A stretch of DNA of 32,612 bases from a virus, in the IMG/VR virus record IMGVR_UViG_3300031565_000210, positions 1 through 32,612 of that record. One strand, given 5' to 3'. Numbering within the stretch: the stretch's first letter is position 1; each line of letters starts with the position of its first letter. This document shows, piece after piece, positions 6,026-14,875 of the stretch. A program made the translations under genes and the position numbers. Below the pieces are notes generated by a model. It saw only the letters and a program-made list of their open reading frames with translations, had not been told where the DNA came from and ran no database searches.

Positions 6026-6391
6026 CTAATTTAGTTCTTTTTTGGTTTTTTTCTTAAAATTTACCTTATCGGTGCAATTGTTAAAATGATGATTCAGATA
6101 TTCAGTCAAAGAAGTAAATCTATTGGTCAAGGTCCCCAGCATAGCTATACTTTTACGATTTAGCTTTGCATTTATCGTGCTATCTGAATGTAGATCCTTC
6201 AACTCGTTCTGGAACAGCCCCATAATGGTTTTTCTGTCTTCTTCCTGCTGCTTGACGAAAACCTTTCTATCCTCCGTCTGCTGGTTGACATAATGCCTTA
6301 TGAGCCAGATAGCCAGACCTAATAATATCGCACTTACGACGATAGACACTCCATGTTTAGACATTGCTTCAATTATCTGAATTTCTCCCAT
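6026..6391 (-). CDS. Membrane-anchored coiled-coil protein (holin- or i-spanin-like)
   Basis: A 121-residue protein with one N-terminal membrane helix (residues 14-31, VSIVVSAILLGLAIWLI), followed by a highly charged helix with repeated QQ(T/E)EDRK units (about 36-56) and a basic C-terminus. The topology (one N-terminal span and a long coiled coil) fits an inner-membrane spanin or a phage hemolysin/XhlA-type membrane protein. The gene starts after AAGGCGGTGATG and precedes the endolysin. No sequence motif decides between these roles. Confidence 0.6.
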   Translation of the reverse strand: MGEIQIIEAMSKHGVSIVVSAILLGLAIWLIRHYVNQQTEDRKVFVKQQEEDRKTIMGLFQNELKDLHSDSTINAKLNRKSIAMLGTLTNRFTSLTEYLNHHFNNCTDKVNFKKKTKKELN

Positions 6392-6403
6392 ATCATCACC
6401 GCC

Positions 6404-6892
6404 TTAAAATGTCCCGAACCACTTGCGCTTCTTCTCTAGCACCTTCCCCTGCCAATCCTTGATCTCCATATATTTCAAGACGTCGGGAAAGGTATAATGG
6501 CCGGCCTCTATATAATCTTTATAGCCTGTCTTAAATAAATTATTGCTAAATAAAGCCAATTCTCCCTGGTAAGGAAATACACAGATGGCGTGGCACATCA
6601 TCTTATTCCCCCATCGCTTTTTGTCATAGCCGCTATGGATGACAAACCTTGCCTCTTCTATGCTGATTATCCTCACTAAGATATCCACATGCCACCTAGC
6701 CCAATCCTCACAATCTCCACCACCATCATTCATAAACTCAACTGGTGTTTTCCAGTGGTCTCCCTTTTCAGCAATATATTTGAATTTTTGTGAATATTGA
6801 TATAATTTAATTATAGAAGTTAGCCCTTTAACCACTGATAAATATTCCTGGGTTGGCTCAAAAGACTTCCATTTGTTAATAACTATACACAT
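6404..6892 (-). CDS. Transglutaminase-like cysteine peptidase domain protein
   Basis: About 162 residues from the ATG at 6892, which follows AAGGTGG placed just after the upstream stop. The frame is open to 6952 but that start has no binding site. The signature is TPVEFMNDGGGDCEDWA, with the candidate catalytic Cys61, then MMCHAICVF with His101 and an Asn pair near 117-118 as the possible third residue. This is the pattern of small phage-associated transglutaminase/BTLCP-like proteins. Phage members are often encoded between tail fibres and lysis genes. The substrate is unknown; cell-wall hydrolysis or crosslinking is possible. Confidence 0.75.
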   Translation of the reverse strand: MCIVINKWKSFEPTQEYLSVVKGLTSIIKLYQYSQKFKYIAEKGDHWKTPVEFMNDGGGDCEDWARWHVDILVRIISIEEARFVIHSGYDKKRWGNKMMCHAICVFPYQGELALFSNNLFKTGYKDYIEAGHYTFPDVLKYMEIKDWQGKVLEKKRKWFGTF

Positions 6893-6909
6893 CCAAAATA
6901 TCGCCCACC

Positions 6910-7755
6910 TTATTGCGTATTCAGTGGTATCGTTATAGTTATTCCATTCCATTTAGTTATTGTTACGCCGTTCCATTTATGAGTCCAGACAGATTGTGTG
7001 GTAAATTCTACCTCTGAACCATAACCATAGCCAGCAGAATTATAAGCATAAGCCTTTACGTAGTAAAGTACACCTGGGTCTAATCCAGTCATAGATCTGG
7101 TAAAAGCACCAGTTCCAAAAGAACCCGTTTCCTCTGATTTACTATCTGTTATTGTTGGACTTCCTGTGGTATTCCAGCATACCCCCCTTTTAGTGCAATT
7201 TTCCTCACCAGTATCAGTTATATTTCCATTACCAGTGGCAGTAATTTCATCAATATCGGTAACTGCCTGAGTAGTAACTGTAGGAATAACAACAGGTGGA
7301 GTCGCTGTATTAAATTTGACCTCATGTAAATAAGCACTTGAAGCACCAGCATAAATATTATAAAAACTAAATCTGAATTTAGTTATATAATAAGTTCCAC
7401 CTAAAGATTTTACGGTATATGCAAGGTCAGAAAAAGACCCCTGCCAAACATCGTGCCAAGCACCATCATAGTAAACATCAACATCAACCGTCTCTATTCT
7501 ACCATCTATAACATTAGCCCAAAATTCTACACTATCACACCACATACCACTGTGGGTTAATTCGAGAAATGGATTCCAAGCATATTGCGTTGAAATAGTA
7601 TGAGCCGCATAAGTTCCTGTATTATTATCTCGTGCATTAAGAGAATCCTCTCCCCAAGCACCATTATCACCAGTCGGGGTTACCCAACTACAATCACCTA
7701 CTAAAGTAAAAGTTAAAAGCAATATTAAGATTAATGATAATAATAGTTTCTTCAT
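6910..7755 (-). CDS. Exported Fn3 fibre-like protein, 281 aa
   Basis: The start is the ATG at 7755, one base after the upstream stop and following AGGTGAG. The protein begins with a signal peptide (MKKLLLSLILILLLTFTLVG). Residues about 22-150 are a beta-rich domain similar in feel to discoidin/F5-8C domains (WVTPTGDNGAWGE near its start). Residues about 154-252 are an Fn3-like repeat with TKRGVCWNTTGSPT and TGLDPGVLYYVKAYAYNSAG. The C-terminus contains a doubled KWNG(V/I)TIT. It is probably a receptor-binding or host-surface protein. The signal peptide is unusual for a tail protein and could mean a moron. Confidence 0.75.
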   Translation of the reverse strand: MKKLLLSLILILLLTFTLVGDCSWVTPTGDNGAWGEDSLNARDNNTGTYAAHTISTQYAWNPFLELTHSGMWCDSVEFWANVIDGRIETVDVDVYYDGAWHDVWQGSFSDLAYTVKSLGGTYYITKFRFSFYNIYAGASSAYLHEVKFNTATPPVVIPTVTTQAVTDIDEITATGNGNITDTGEENCTKRGVCWNTTGSPTITDSKSEETGSFGTGAFTRSMTGLDPGVLYYVKAYAYNSAGYGYGSEVEFTTQSVWTHKWNGVTITKWNGITITIPLNTQ

Positions 7756-7756
7756 G

Positions 7757-8695
7757 TTATATCTCACCTACATCCTTTCCTGGGTCGAAGAATAAAATGT
7801 CAGCAGACTTTGCTTCTCCAACCACAAAGATTTGGTCTCCACTTTCGGCAGGTGCCGTATCATCACAAGTCCCAAAGGTATCGTCATTTAGGAATACTCT
7901 TGCTGCTCCAAAGTCAAAAGCACTGTCATCTCTTATATAACCTTTAACTAGCATTAAGCAAGTTTCCCCATTTGCTTTAGATTCAAGTGCTATCCTCGTA
8001 GCTTTAGCAGTTCCGAAAGCATCAGCTTTTGCTAACTTCCACTCAACATCAGCCCAGTCGTAATAAAGAAGCTGTCCGAATACTACATTCTCGCCTACAG
8101 GTTGGCTATCCAATTCTCCAGAATACAAATGGTCATCTGCTAAAGCATTATAAAAATCAAACTGAGTATCAGTATTTTGAGTATGTTTCTTTGTTACTGC
8201 ATCTTCAATATCTGCACCAGCAGAAGTTATGTCACTTAAGACATTTACAGTATCTGCTTTCTTAACAAAGGTAGCTTCAAAAGTAGCGTCTAGATCAGTA
8301 TCAGTATTTTGACTATGCTTTTTGGTTACTGCATCAGCCACATCCGTTGCCACTATTCCTGCATCTTTGATGGTTACCACTTCGGCAGAATCATATTCCA
8401 TAAGATTTCCGATAGTAAAAGATCCCGTAACAATAGGTACTGATAGAGTGCCTCCAACTGTGCCATCTTTAGGATATGAATCATCATACTTTGAATGTCC
8501 TAATAAATACCCTAAATCGTTAAGGATTTGCCTAACTTCGTTGGTATCCTCCAGGGCATCGGATTTGTCATCAGTCCCTACATAAAAATTAGTCCCGGAT
8601 TCCTGGGTATATTTGTAATAGGCAAAAACATTTATACTAAATACCAGTAAGATAATTGACAAAATAACTCCTAACCATATTCTTTTTTTAAACAT
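7757..8695 (-). CDS. Exported tail-fibre-like protein with KKH(S/T)QNTDT repeats
   Basis: A 312-residue protein with an N-terminal signal peptide or anchor (MFKKRIWLGVILSIILLVFS, cleavage likely after VFA near residue 25). The central part carries two copies of DAVTKKH(S/T)QNTDT about 44 residues apart, a repeat style found in phage tail fibres. The C-terminal half is beta-rich and resembles fibre/adhesin heads (GQLLYYDWADVEWKLAKAD and following). AGGAGAATATTAAG precedes the ATG. Position after the hub genes supports a fibre role, while the signal peptide hints at export in the infected cell. Confidence 0.7.
   Translation of the reverse strand: MFKKRIWLGVILSIILLVFSINVFAYYKYTQESGTNFYVGTDDKSDALEDTNEVRQILNDLGYLLGHSKYDDSYPKDGTVGGTLSVPIVTGSFTIGNLMEYDSAEVVTIKDAGIVATDVADAVTKKHSQNTDTDLDATFEATFVKKADTVNVLSDITSAGADIEDAVTKKHTQNTDTQFDFYNALADDHLYSGELDSQPVGENVVFGQLLYYDWADVEWKLAKADAFGTAKATRIALESKANGETCLMLVKGYIRDDSAFDFGAARVFLNDDTFGTCDDTAPAESGDQIFVVGEAKSADILFFDPGKDVGEI
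8166..8336 (-). repeat. Direct repeat pair coding for DAVTKKH(S/T)QNTDT
   Basis: Two imperfect copies of about 38 bases (8166-8203 and 8298-8336), 132-133 bases apart, within the tail-fibre-like gene. The spacing is close to a multiple of three and both copies are in frame, so the repeat is a protein unit and not a mobile element. Confidence 0.7.
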
Positions 8696-8747
8696 CTTAA
8701 TATTCTCCTTTCTTTTTATTTAATAAAAAAGCCAGATCAAACATTTA

Positions 8748-9911
8748 TTACCCTTCCAGTTCTATTGTGCCGACAAAATTACCGGCACTAAATCTTAAAT
8801 TAATTTTTCTTATCATCAATCTGCCACGTGAATCAACAGGTTTATAAGGTATCTCGGCTTCTGCTGCAGGTTTATATCCTATTTTAGCATCGGCAGCAGG
8901 TTTATAAGGTATTGAAGCAAGAATACCACCACTTTGCCAAATAGTATCGCCAATTTCATAAGGTAAGGGAATTGGCCGGTCAACTACCATTATTATTTTC
9001 TGATCCTTATATTCAGCCAAATAAGTATTACATATATTTTGAGCAATACTCATATCTTGTATAAGATGATTATTAATGGTCAGTGTCTTTTTGCCTCCCA
9101 CTTTGGCAATATCCTCATCCGAAGCAGTAGCTTCTGCTTTTATCTCAATTTTATTTGACCAGTAAGGAACTGCTGTCCTGAATTGGACATAAGGACCAAA
9201 GGATCTTCCTCTGATATTATCTGCATAGGCTCTAACATAGTAAATAGTATCAGGATCTAATCCAGTTATTTGTAATGAATATACTCCAACGTCAAAAGAT
9301 CCTTCTTCATTGACATCCCAGGTATCCACTTGTGTCAATCCATATTTAAAACCTCTTTTAAGTATTTTTTCATCGCCCTCGCTACCATCATCAGTTACGT
9401 TTCCATTTGCATCTATCTTGGAAGGATCAACCCTTCTTATTCCGGTTACTTCATTTGTAACTACAGAAGGTTTGACGAGAATATAGCCTATTCCACGAAG
9501 ACTCATTGCAAGAGTAGTGGTAGAAACACTAAATACTCTATTTGTACAAGGAATATTATCTCCATCTAAATACCAATTCACATAACGTGGTAAATTAAGT
9601 TCTATCTGTCCGGTTACAAAATATATTCCTATATAATCTCCTGCTTCAACATCAAGATTAACCCCAAAGGTTCTTTTTGCACCAGCAGCGACATTTCCTA
9701 TTGCAACACTATCTCTAGTGGTAAACATATTGGTAGCTACTTTGTGGAAGATAGCAACTTCGCAACCAGTCATACTCGTACGTGCCCAAATTTCTACTGA
9801 AGTTATTTTACCGCTTGCATTCGCAGGTTGAGCTGAACTGGTATATGTTTTATTAGTAGATATAAAATAATGTGTTCCATCAACTGCAGGTGAACCTATA
9901 TAAATTGGCAT
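8748..9911 (-). CDS. Tail hub C-terminal domain with jelly-roll-like and Fn3 insert, 387 aa
   Basis: Three parts are visible. Residues 1-147 are a beta-sandwich-like domain. Residues about 150-246 are an Fn3-like repeat (KILKRGFKYGL and TGLDPDTIYYVRAYADN). Residues 250-387 look like the C-terminal part of a phage tail hub (KKTLTINNHLIQDMSIAQNI and PLPYEIGDTI). The preceding gene ends just where this hub part would be expected to continue, so the two seem to be one hub gene split or invaded by surface domains. Near the C-terminus there are three units of A-x-I-(P/G)-YKP. A good AGGAG site precedes the ATG. Confidence 0.7.
   Translation of the reverse strand: MPIYIGSPAVDGTHYFISTNKTYTSSAQPANASGKITSVEIWARTSMTGCEVAIFHKVATNMFTTRDSVAIGNVAAGAKRTFGVNLDVEAGDYIGIYFVTGQIELNLPRYVNWYLDGDNIPCTNRVFSVSTTTLAMSLRGIGYILVKPSVVTNEVTGIRRVDPSKIDANGNVTDDGSEGDEKILKRGFKYGLTQVDTWDVNEEGSFDVGVYSLQITGLDPDTIYYVRAYADNIRGRSFGPYVQFRTAVPYWSNKIEIKAEATASDEDIAKVGGKKTLTINNHLIQDMSIAQNICNTYLAEYKDQKIIMVVDRPIPLPYEIGDTIWQSGGILASIPYKPAADAKIGYKPAAEAEIPYKPVDSRGRLMIRKINLRFSAGNFVGTIELEG
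8839..8920 (-). repeat. 30-bp tandem repeat, almost three copies
   Basis: Units start at 8839, 8869 and 8899 with GGTTTATA(A/T). They encode A-x-I-x-YKPAA-x repeats of ten residues in the hub C-terminal protein. The loop follows GDTIWQSGGIL and so lies in an exposed hub segment. It is probably variable between relatives. Confidence 0.8.
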
Positions 9912-9936
9912 AAATTATCTCCTATCATTTTTCTTT

Positions 9937-10989
9937 CTAACCTAAAGTCTCTCTTATCTCTCCCAAAACAATAATATTGTTATAAATCTCGTCAATATTT
10001 TCTTCGATTGATTCTACCTCTATATTGCTCTCCTCAAAAATGTCTACTTCTTCCCCCAAAGAGGCTTTCGGTTTAAAAACAGGGTTACCGGCATAATCAA
10101 AATAAAATCTGTATTGTACCACTTCTGCCAGTAATCTTATGGCTTCAAAGGCACTCGTCCCCACATCAAACCAGATCCGGTCAATTGAGTATCCGGTGGC
10201 GCTAACATAACCACTGGCCAACCAGGTATTTTTTTCTGTTTCGTTGGCAAAGATCCCGGCACTTAATAAAATTTGCGCTACCACATTTTCAACTACCTGG
10301 GTTTTGAAATAATATACTTTTAAATTATTTGTTCCATTAAAAGTAGGGACATTCCCAGTTAAAAAGGAAAATTTATTGGTGGATTCCAGATATCCCCATT
10401 CCGAACCTCTATAAATCTCACTCAAGTGGCTTCCGTCGTAAGGGCTAATACTGTCAAGGTAAGCAATATATATCCCCTTACAAGTGGCATCCATAGAATA
10501 TTCTACCTGGTCTGCAACAGTATTAAAGGTTTGGGTTGCTCCCCAGTAAGTATTAGGGGAATATAATTTATAATCTAAAAGGGTCCTCATTAAATCCCGG
10601 CCGGTTATCGTACAGATATTCTCACCTGATCGTTTTCCTAATCCGTACCGGTCAATTCTGCCTAAAATACTTTGGTAATAATAATCAGATCCATTCGACT
10701 TTATTCCGATATATAATTTTATTCTTCTTCCCTGTTTTACCCAATTATAATAATCTGAAATTGTATTATAGGGTGAATAGCGGTCATCAGTATTAAGGCA
10801 GGTTATCGAGAAGGAATAGGCACAAAATCGGCTTACTTCATTTTCAATATTGGTACTAATCGAAAAATCCGTTACATCAGGAAGGGTTTGGAAATTACCC
10901 TCACCATTAGTATCGATTTCTATTTTACTTATAACTATGATTGACGATTCTTTAAAATTCTCCGTAGTCAACGGAGTAATTGTTTGCAT
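9937..10989 (-). CDS. Tail hub / baseplate protein, N-terminal part, 350 aa
   Basis: A beta-rich protein with hub-like features: an N-terminal DFSISTNIENEVSRFCAYSF region, then SILGRIDRYGLGKRSGENIC and ITGRDLMRTLLDYKLY, and an end region FYFDYAGNPVFKPKAS and IYNNIIVLGE. These match the arrangement of siphophage tail hub (gp27-like) proteins, which attach to the distal tail and carry the fibres. The usual C-terminal hub segment is missing here and is found in the next gene. The start follows ATCGAGGTTTAAT. Confidence 0.75.
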   Translation of the reverse strand: MQTITPLTTENFKESSIIVISKIEIDTNGEGNFQTLPDVTDFSISTNIENEVSRFCAYSFSITCLNTDDRYSPYNTISDYYNWVKQGRRIKLYIGIKSNGSDYYYQSILGRIDRYGLGKRSGENICTITGRDLMRTLLDYKLYSPNTYWGATQTFNTVADQVEYSMDATCKGIYIAYLDSISPYDGSHLSEIYRGSEWGYLESTNKFSFLTGNVPTFNGTNNLKVYYFKTQVVENVVAQILLSAGIFANETEKNTWLASGYVSATGYSIDRIWFDVGTSAFEAIRLLAEVVQYRFYFDYAGNPVFKPKASLGEEVDIFEESNIEVESIEENIDEIYNNIIVLGEIRETLG

Positions 10990-10990
10990 A

Positions 10991-11335
10991 TTAAACCTCG
11001 ATTAAAACTATTGATGTACCCCTGTCAGCATTATTTCCTAATACTGGTAAAGACAATTCTCCTATCCATTTCACCGTATAACTGACTTCTTCAATAATTA
11101 AATTCAAAGTTGTACCTTTTAAATATTCTGTCTGTAAGTTTGCAGCATTCGGATGAATTGGATCCCTTACCTTAACAAAGGTTATGTCAAAAACCTTCTT
11201 CATTTCTGGAGCCTCTTGAACTTTATAAGAGCCATCGTTCATTGTATGTTGACTCATTACCTTGGTATCTCTTACAATAACATTCGCAAAATAAAAAGTA
11301 TGTTCATTGTCTAAAGTCCCTAATTTTATCTCCAT
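10991..11335 (-). CDS. Small tail tip protein, 114 aa
   Basis: A small beta-rich protein between the tape measure and hub genes, starting MEIKLGTLDNEHTFYFANVI. This is the position of the distal tail protein or a tail-tip adaptor, but it is short for a full Dit. It also contains FDITFVKVRDPIHPNAANLQ and ends in a strand-rich segment. AAGAGGATAAAAT precedes the ATG. The tail role is inferred from position and fold. Confidence 0.6.
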   Translation of the reverse strand: MEIKLGTLDNEHTFYFANVIVRDTKVMSQHTMNDGSYKVQEAPEMKKVFDITFVKVRDPIHPNAANLQTEYLKGTTLNLIIEEVSYTVKWIGELSLPVLGNNADRGTSIVLIEV

Positions 11336-11338
11336 ATT

Positions 11339-14300
11339 TTATCCTCTTACAAAGACTAGACCTCTATTTTTAGCCTTTCTTTCTATCAAACCGAATAATC
11401 TTTCTCCATCCTGTTCTGAAAATTTAGGAGTTTGTATCGTAATTGCTCCTCTCTCAATCACCAAATGAGTATACATTCTTTGATCATAGTCAGTCACTTC
11501 TCCTCCAGCTTGCATTCCGGGAATTGGAGTTGGACGTCCCGATGCAATTGCTTCTACTAAACCACCAGTTACAATTCCAGTTCTCTTAATAAAATCAGTC
11601 ATCGGTTTTGATATTAAGTACTCCCCAGCAGTAGCCCTTATTAAAACGTTATCTATTCCACCGCCTCTCTGATATCCCTTCTGTAGTCTTCCTATAACTC
11701 CTCCAAATTCAAAACCTACTGTTCCACCTGCTCCGCCTTCCATACTGGCTAATATTTTTTGATATTCTTTCCATCCAAATAAAACAATATCTACTCGTTC
11801 CTTCTGTTCTTTTAAAAGGTCATTAATTTGTCTTTGATAAAATATTTGGAGGGAAGTATAATCTCTTGCACTTAACATGCCTTCAAAAAATGACCGGCTC
11901 ACACTTGCCATAATTTCCCGAAGGTCTAACAATGCAGGGAGAAATTTCATTTTAATAGTGGCAATGGCTGCTGCCACCCCAGCTATAGTAAAATTAGATA
12001 AAGCACTTGTTGCTGTATTAATTGTCTTAACTACCCCACCAAAGGCTTCATTGAGTTGGGCTGCTGTAATACTACTTGATCTTACAGTTTTTTCTCCTGT
12101 TTCCTCTATCGTCTCTCCAAGATCTTCAAGTGCTTCTTTTGTTGAATCTTTACCTAAAATCAAATCATTCATTGCAGTAGTTAAGTCTTTAATTTTAGTT
12201 TCCATGTCTCCTACTGCAGTCGAAGTATCATAATATTCTGTCGATTCTGGTTCTGCCTCTTCTAATTTTGTTTTTAATATCGATAATTGAGAATTAAGTG
12301 TAGATATTTGATCTTTATATCCTCCGACAGTTTGCTTACCTTCTTGGAATTTAGTATTCAAATAATCCAATTTTGAACCTAATCGAGTAAGTTCACTCTC
12401 GGCAATCGTATTACTTAAATCTTTAATTGACTGTTCATTAGCTTCTAAAGCACTATTCCACTTCCACCATTCCTCTGTTTCGGGTAAGGATGCATCTAAT
12501 TTTTGTTTTAATTCTATCGATTTTTCTCCTAAAAGTTTTAATTTCTCAGCATTATCTTCAGACGTATTTCCTAATATAGCCAGTTTTGCATTTATAAGTT
12601 CCAATCCTTCTAACGGTTCTATTAGTCTTGCTAATTCTATATTCATTTCATTTAGTCCTTTTGCATTTTCGGCTATTTCTTCTTGCTTTTGCTTATAAGC
12701 CTCTGTTCCTTTTTCCAGTAACATTAATTCCGTCTGTAAAATTACATCTGTTCTATTATGCAGATCTATCATATCAGTGTAATATGTAATCCTTTCACTT
12801 ATGGCTTGACTGCCTGCACCATATTCTTTAGTTAACAAGCTCATTTCCTGTGCTAAATCTTTAACGGTTGTTACTATTAATTTGGCACCAACTTGCTGTT
12901 CCACTGCTGCAATTGTCCAAACATTTAAGGCGTCGGCATATCCAGGAAATTTATTAGCTAAAGTATCCATCATTTCCGTAACCGATTTGCCTTCTTTCTG
13001 CATCCTAACAAATTCTTGAACTGGTATACCCATTTTTTCGGCAGCTACCAATTGAGCGTTTGATAATCGTATTAATGAATCGGTAACATCATCTTGGGTC
13101 ACCTTAGTGGATTTTGCTACTTCCTGGTATGCACGCCATACCTCCATCCAAATAATGACATTTCCAGCAATTAAGAGAGTCTGTCCTGCCACTCCTGCAA
13201 GAGCTATCTTTACTTTTCCTAAGGCAGCTACTAATCCTGGTGCAACCCCGATTAGTAAATTAACTCCTGAAACTAAACTTGGTAGGGCTATTAAAAGGGG
13301 TCCTGCTACTAACATCAACGCACTAATACCTACTCCCCATTTAGCTATCGTTGCAGTAAGTTTTGGATTAGCCTCTGTCCATTCTTTGACTTTTGTAAGG
13401 ACTCCCATAATTTTTTTAGTAATATCTTCTACAGTGGGAATTAAAGCGGTACCTACAGTAACCTTTATAACATTGAACATCTCTTTCAACTGGCCTAATT
13501 TGAAATTCAAGGTTGCCGATTGTTTCTCGAAGGCTTCTTGAGTCAGGCCAGCAGAATCTAACATTAAAGCATAACTTTTAGCATACCCCTCGGCATCTCC
13601 TAAAGCCGCGGCCATTCCTTTTAAACCTCTGATGTTAGGAAAAATAGCGGCAAGTTGCTCGGCAGTGGCGTCTTTTAATTTGTCCATTACTCCGGTTAGA
13701 CCTTCGGTCTTAAGCGTATTAGTATCAAGGGTAAGTCCAAATTTCGCCGCTGCTTCTTTGGCCTCATCGGTTGGTTTAAGAAATGCTATTAGTACACCAT
13801 TAATAGCAGTCATGGTTTCTTCTGTCCGAATTCCGGCCCTAGTCATGGTTGCAATACAAGCTCCTAAATCGTCAAAGTTCAATCCGGCCATCGAAGCAGT
13901 GGCAGCGACCTTTCCGATTGAAGGTGCTAATTCAGCAAAGGTAGTCTTACCCTCCTTAACGATGGCAAATAGCTTATCACTTACCATGCCCGCCTGATCA
14001 GCACTCATTCCGTAGGAATTTAATATAGTGGTTATGGCATCGGCTGCTACTCCGGTATCGGTAATACCGGCTGCCGCCGCTTTAGCAGAAATCTCCAATA
14101 CACCCAAGGCCTCAGCAGGGGGTATGCTGGCTGAAAGAATATCATAAAGTCCTTTTGAGAGTGTCTCGGTTGATTCTCCAAAATCTACAGATAGGGATTG
14201 TAAACCTTTTCTGTATTCTGGCAAAATTTTCATGGCCGAGGCATCAAGCATGGTGGAGACATTTGCTAACTGTTCTTCAAAATTAGCCGCACTCTTCACA

Positions 14301-14527
14301 CTTAATGCAAAGGCCGCAATGGCAATTCCGCCGAATACGGTCAGATATTTACCGGCCTTTTTTATCTGGGCAGAATGTTGCTCAACATATCCACTAAATT
14401 TAGTAAAAGAGCCTCCCATTTCCGTAGAGGCTCTTTTAGCTTGATCCTGCACCGCCTTAATATCTTTCAAGGCCTTATCTTTATTAATGGCCACAGTTCC
14501 CATTAATTTAAAGATTTCCATTGCCAT
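11339..14527 (-). CDS. Phage tail tape measure protein, 1062 aa
   Basis: A long helical protein with the TP901-type tape measure core near the N-terminus (VKSAANFEEQLANVSTMLDA, then SILNSYG-like and SIGKVAATASMAGLNFDDLG segments). Hydrophobic segments lie at about residues 60-80 and 395-465, long coiled coils at 560-790, and a C-terminal Gly-rich part contains GEYLISKPMTDFIKRTG. It fixes tail length and passes into the cell with DNA. By the usual rule of roughly 0.15 nm per residue the tail would be near 160 nm, an estimate only. The start at AGGAGTTGATAA is clear. The upstream chaperone genes confirm the identity. Confidence 0.93.
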   Translation of the reverse strand: MAMEIFKLMGTVAINKDKALKDIKAVQDQAKRASTEMGGSFTKFSGYVEQHSAQIKKAGKYLTVFGGIAIAAFALSVKSAANFEEQLANVSTMLDASAMKILPEYRKGLQSLSVDFGESTETLSKGLYDILSASIPPAEALGVLEISAKAAAAGITDTGVAADAITTILNSYGMSADQAGMVSDKLFAIVKEGKTTFAELAPSIGKVAATASMAGLNFDDLGACIATMTRAGIRTEETMTAINGVLIAFLKPTDEAKEAAAKFGLTLDTNTLKTEGLTGVMDKLKDATAEQLAAIFPNIRGLKGMAAALGDAEGYAKSYALMLDSAGLTQEAFEKQSATLNFKLGQLKEMFNVIKVTVGTALIPTVEDITKKIMGVLTKVKEWTEANPKLTATIAKWGVGISALMLVAGPLLIALPSLVSGVNLLIGVAPGLVAALGKVKIALAGVAGQTLLIAGNVIIWMEVWRAYQEVAKSTKVTQDDVTDSLIRLSNAQLVAAEKMGIPVQEFVRMQKEGKSVTEMMDTLANKFPGYADALNVWTIAAVEQQVGAKLIVTTVKDLAQEMSLLTKEYGAGSQAISERITYYTDMIDLHNRTDVILQTELMLLEKGTEAYKQKQEEIAENAKGLNEMNIELARLIEPLEGLELINAKLAILGNTSEDNAEKLKLLGEKSIELKQKLDASLPETEEWWKWNSALEANEQSIKDLSNTIAESELTRLGSKLDYLNTKFQEGKQTVGGYKDQISTLNSQLSILKTKLEEAEPESTEYYDTSTAVGDMETKIKDLTTAMNDLILGKDSTKEALEDLGETIEETGEKTVRSSSITAAQLNEAFGGVVKTINTATSALSNFTIAGVAAAIATIKMKFLPALLDLREIMASVSRSFFEGMLSARDYTSLQIFYQRQINDLLKEQKERVDIVLFGWKEYQKILASMEGGAGGTVGFEFGGVIGRLQKGYQRGGGIDNVLIRATAGEYLISKPMTDFIKRTGIVTGGLVEAIASGRPTPIPGMQAGGEVTDYDQRMYTHLVIERGAITIQTPKFSEQDGERLFGLIERKAKNRGLVFVRG

Positions 14528-14533
14528 TATTTA

Positions 14534-14875
14534 TCAACTCCTATGTCTCTTATCCATCTCCACTATTTTTTCAGCTATTGCCAGGGACTTCCTTTTCATT
14601 GCTTCTACATCTTCAATCCTCTCTTTTTTCTCCTTCTCTTCTAATAAACCAAAATTAGTTAGCCATTCCTGGAAGGACATCTTTCGGATTCTTTCAGCAG
14701 TGGGTTGCATTAAATAGATTAACCAGCCCAGATAGGCCTGTTCTCTCATCCTCATTCTCAAGTCGTCAACCTTCTGTTCTGAAGCAACCCTCAAAATCTG
14801 CAAATACCGGGCATAGGGTAATTCTTTAATCTCTCTATCCGTCCAACCGTAACGCTCCTGAATTATATCTAAACC
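14534..14875 (-). CDS. Tail assembly chaperone, second frame (gpT-like) made by -1 frameshift
   Basis: The frame is open from the frameshift site to 14534 and gives 113 residues containing QERYGWTDREIKELPYARYL, the classic start of the second tail chaperone frame. It has no ATG between the upstream stop and the conserved start; the only in-frame start codon (TTG at 14803) would lose the conserved part. It should therefore be made as an extension of the upstream gene by a -1 slip, giving a fusion of about 262 residues like lambda gpGT. The tape measure gene follows at once. Confidence 0.85.
   Translation of the reverse strand, partial: GLDIIQERYGWTDREIKELPYARYLQILRVASEQKVDDLRMRMREQAYLGWLIYLMQPTAERIRKMSFQEWLTNFGLLEEKEKKERIEDVEAMKRKSLAIAEKIVEMDKRHRS

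Noticed and set aside
8839-8920. CRISPR-like array from the 30-bp repeats
   Set aside because: The units are directly adjacent without spacers and code in frame for a protein repeat.
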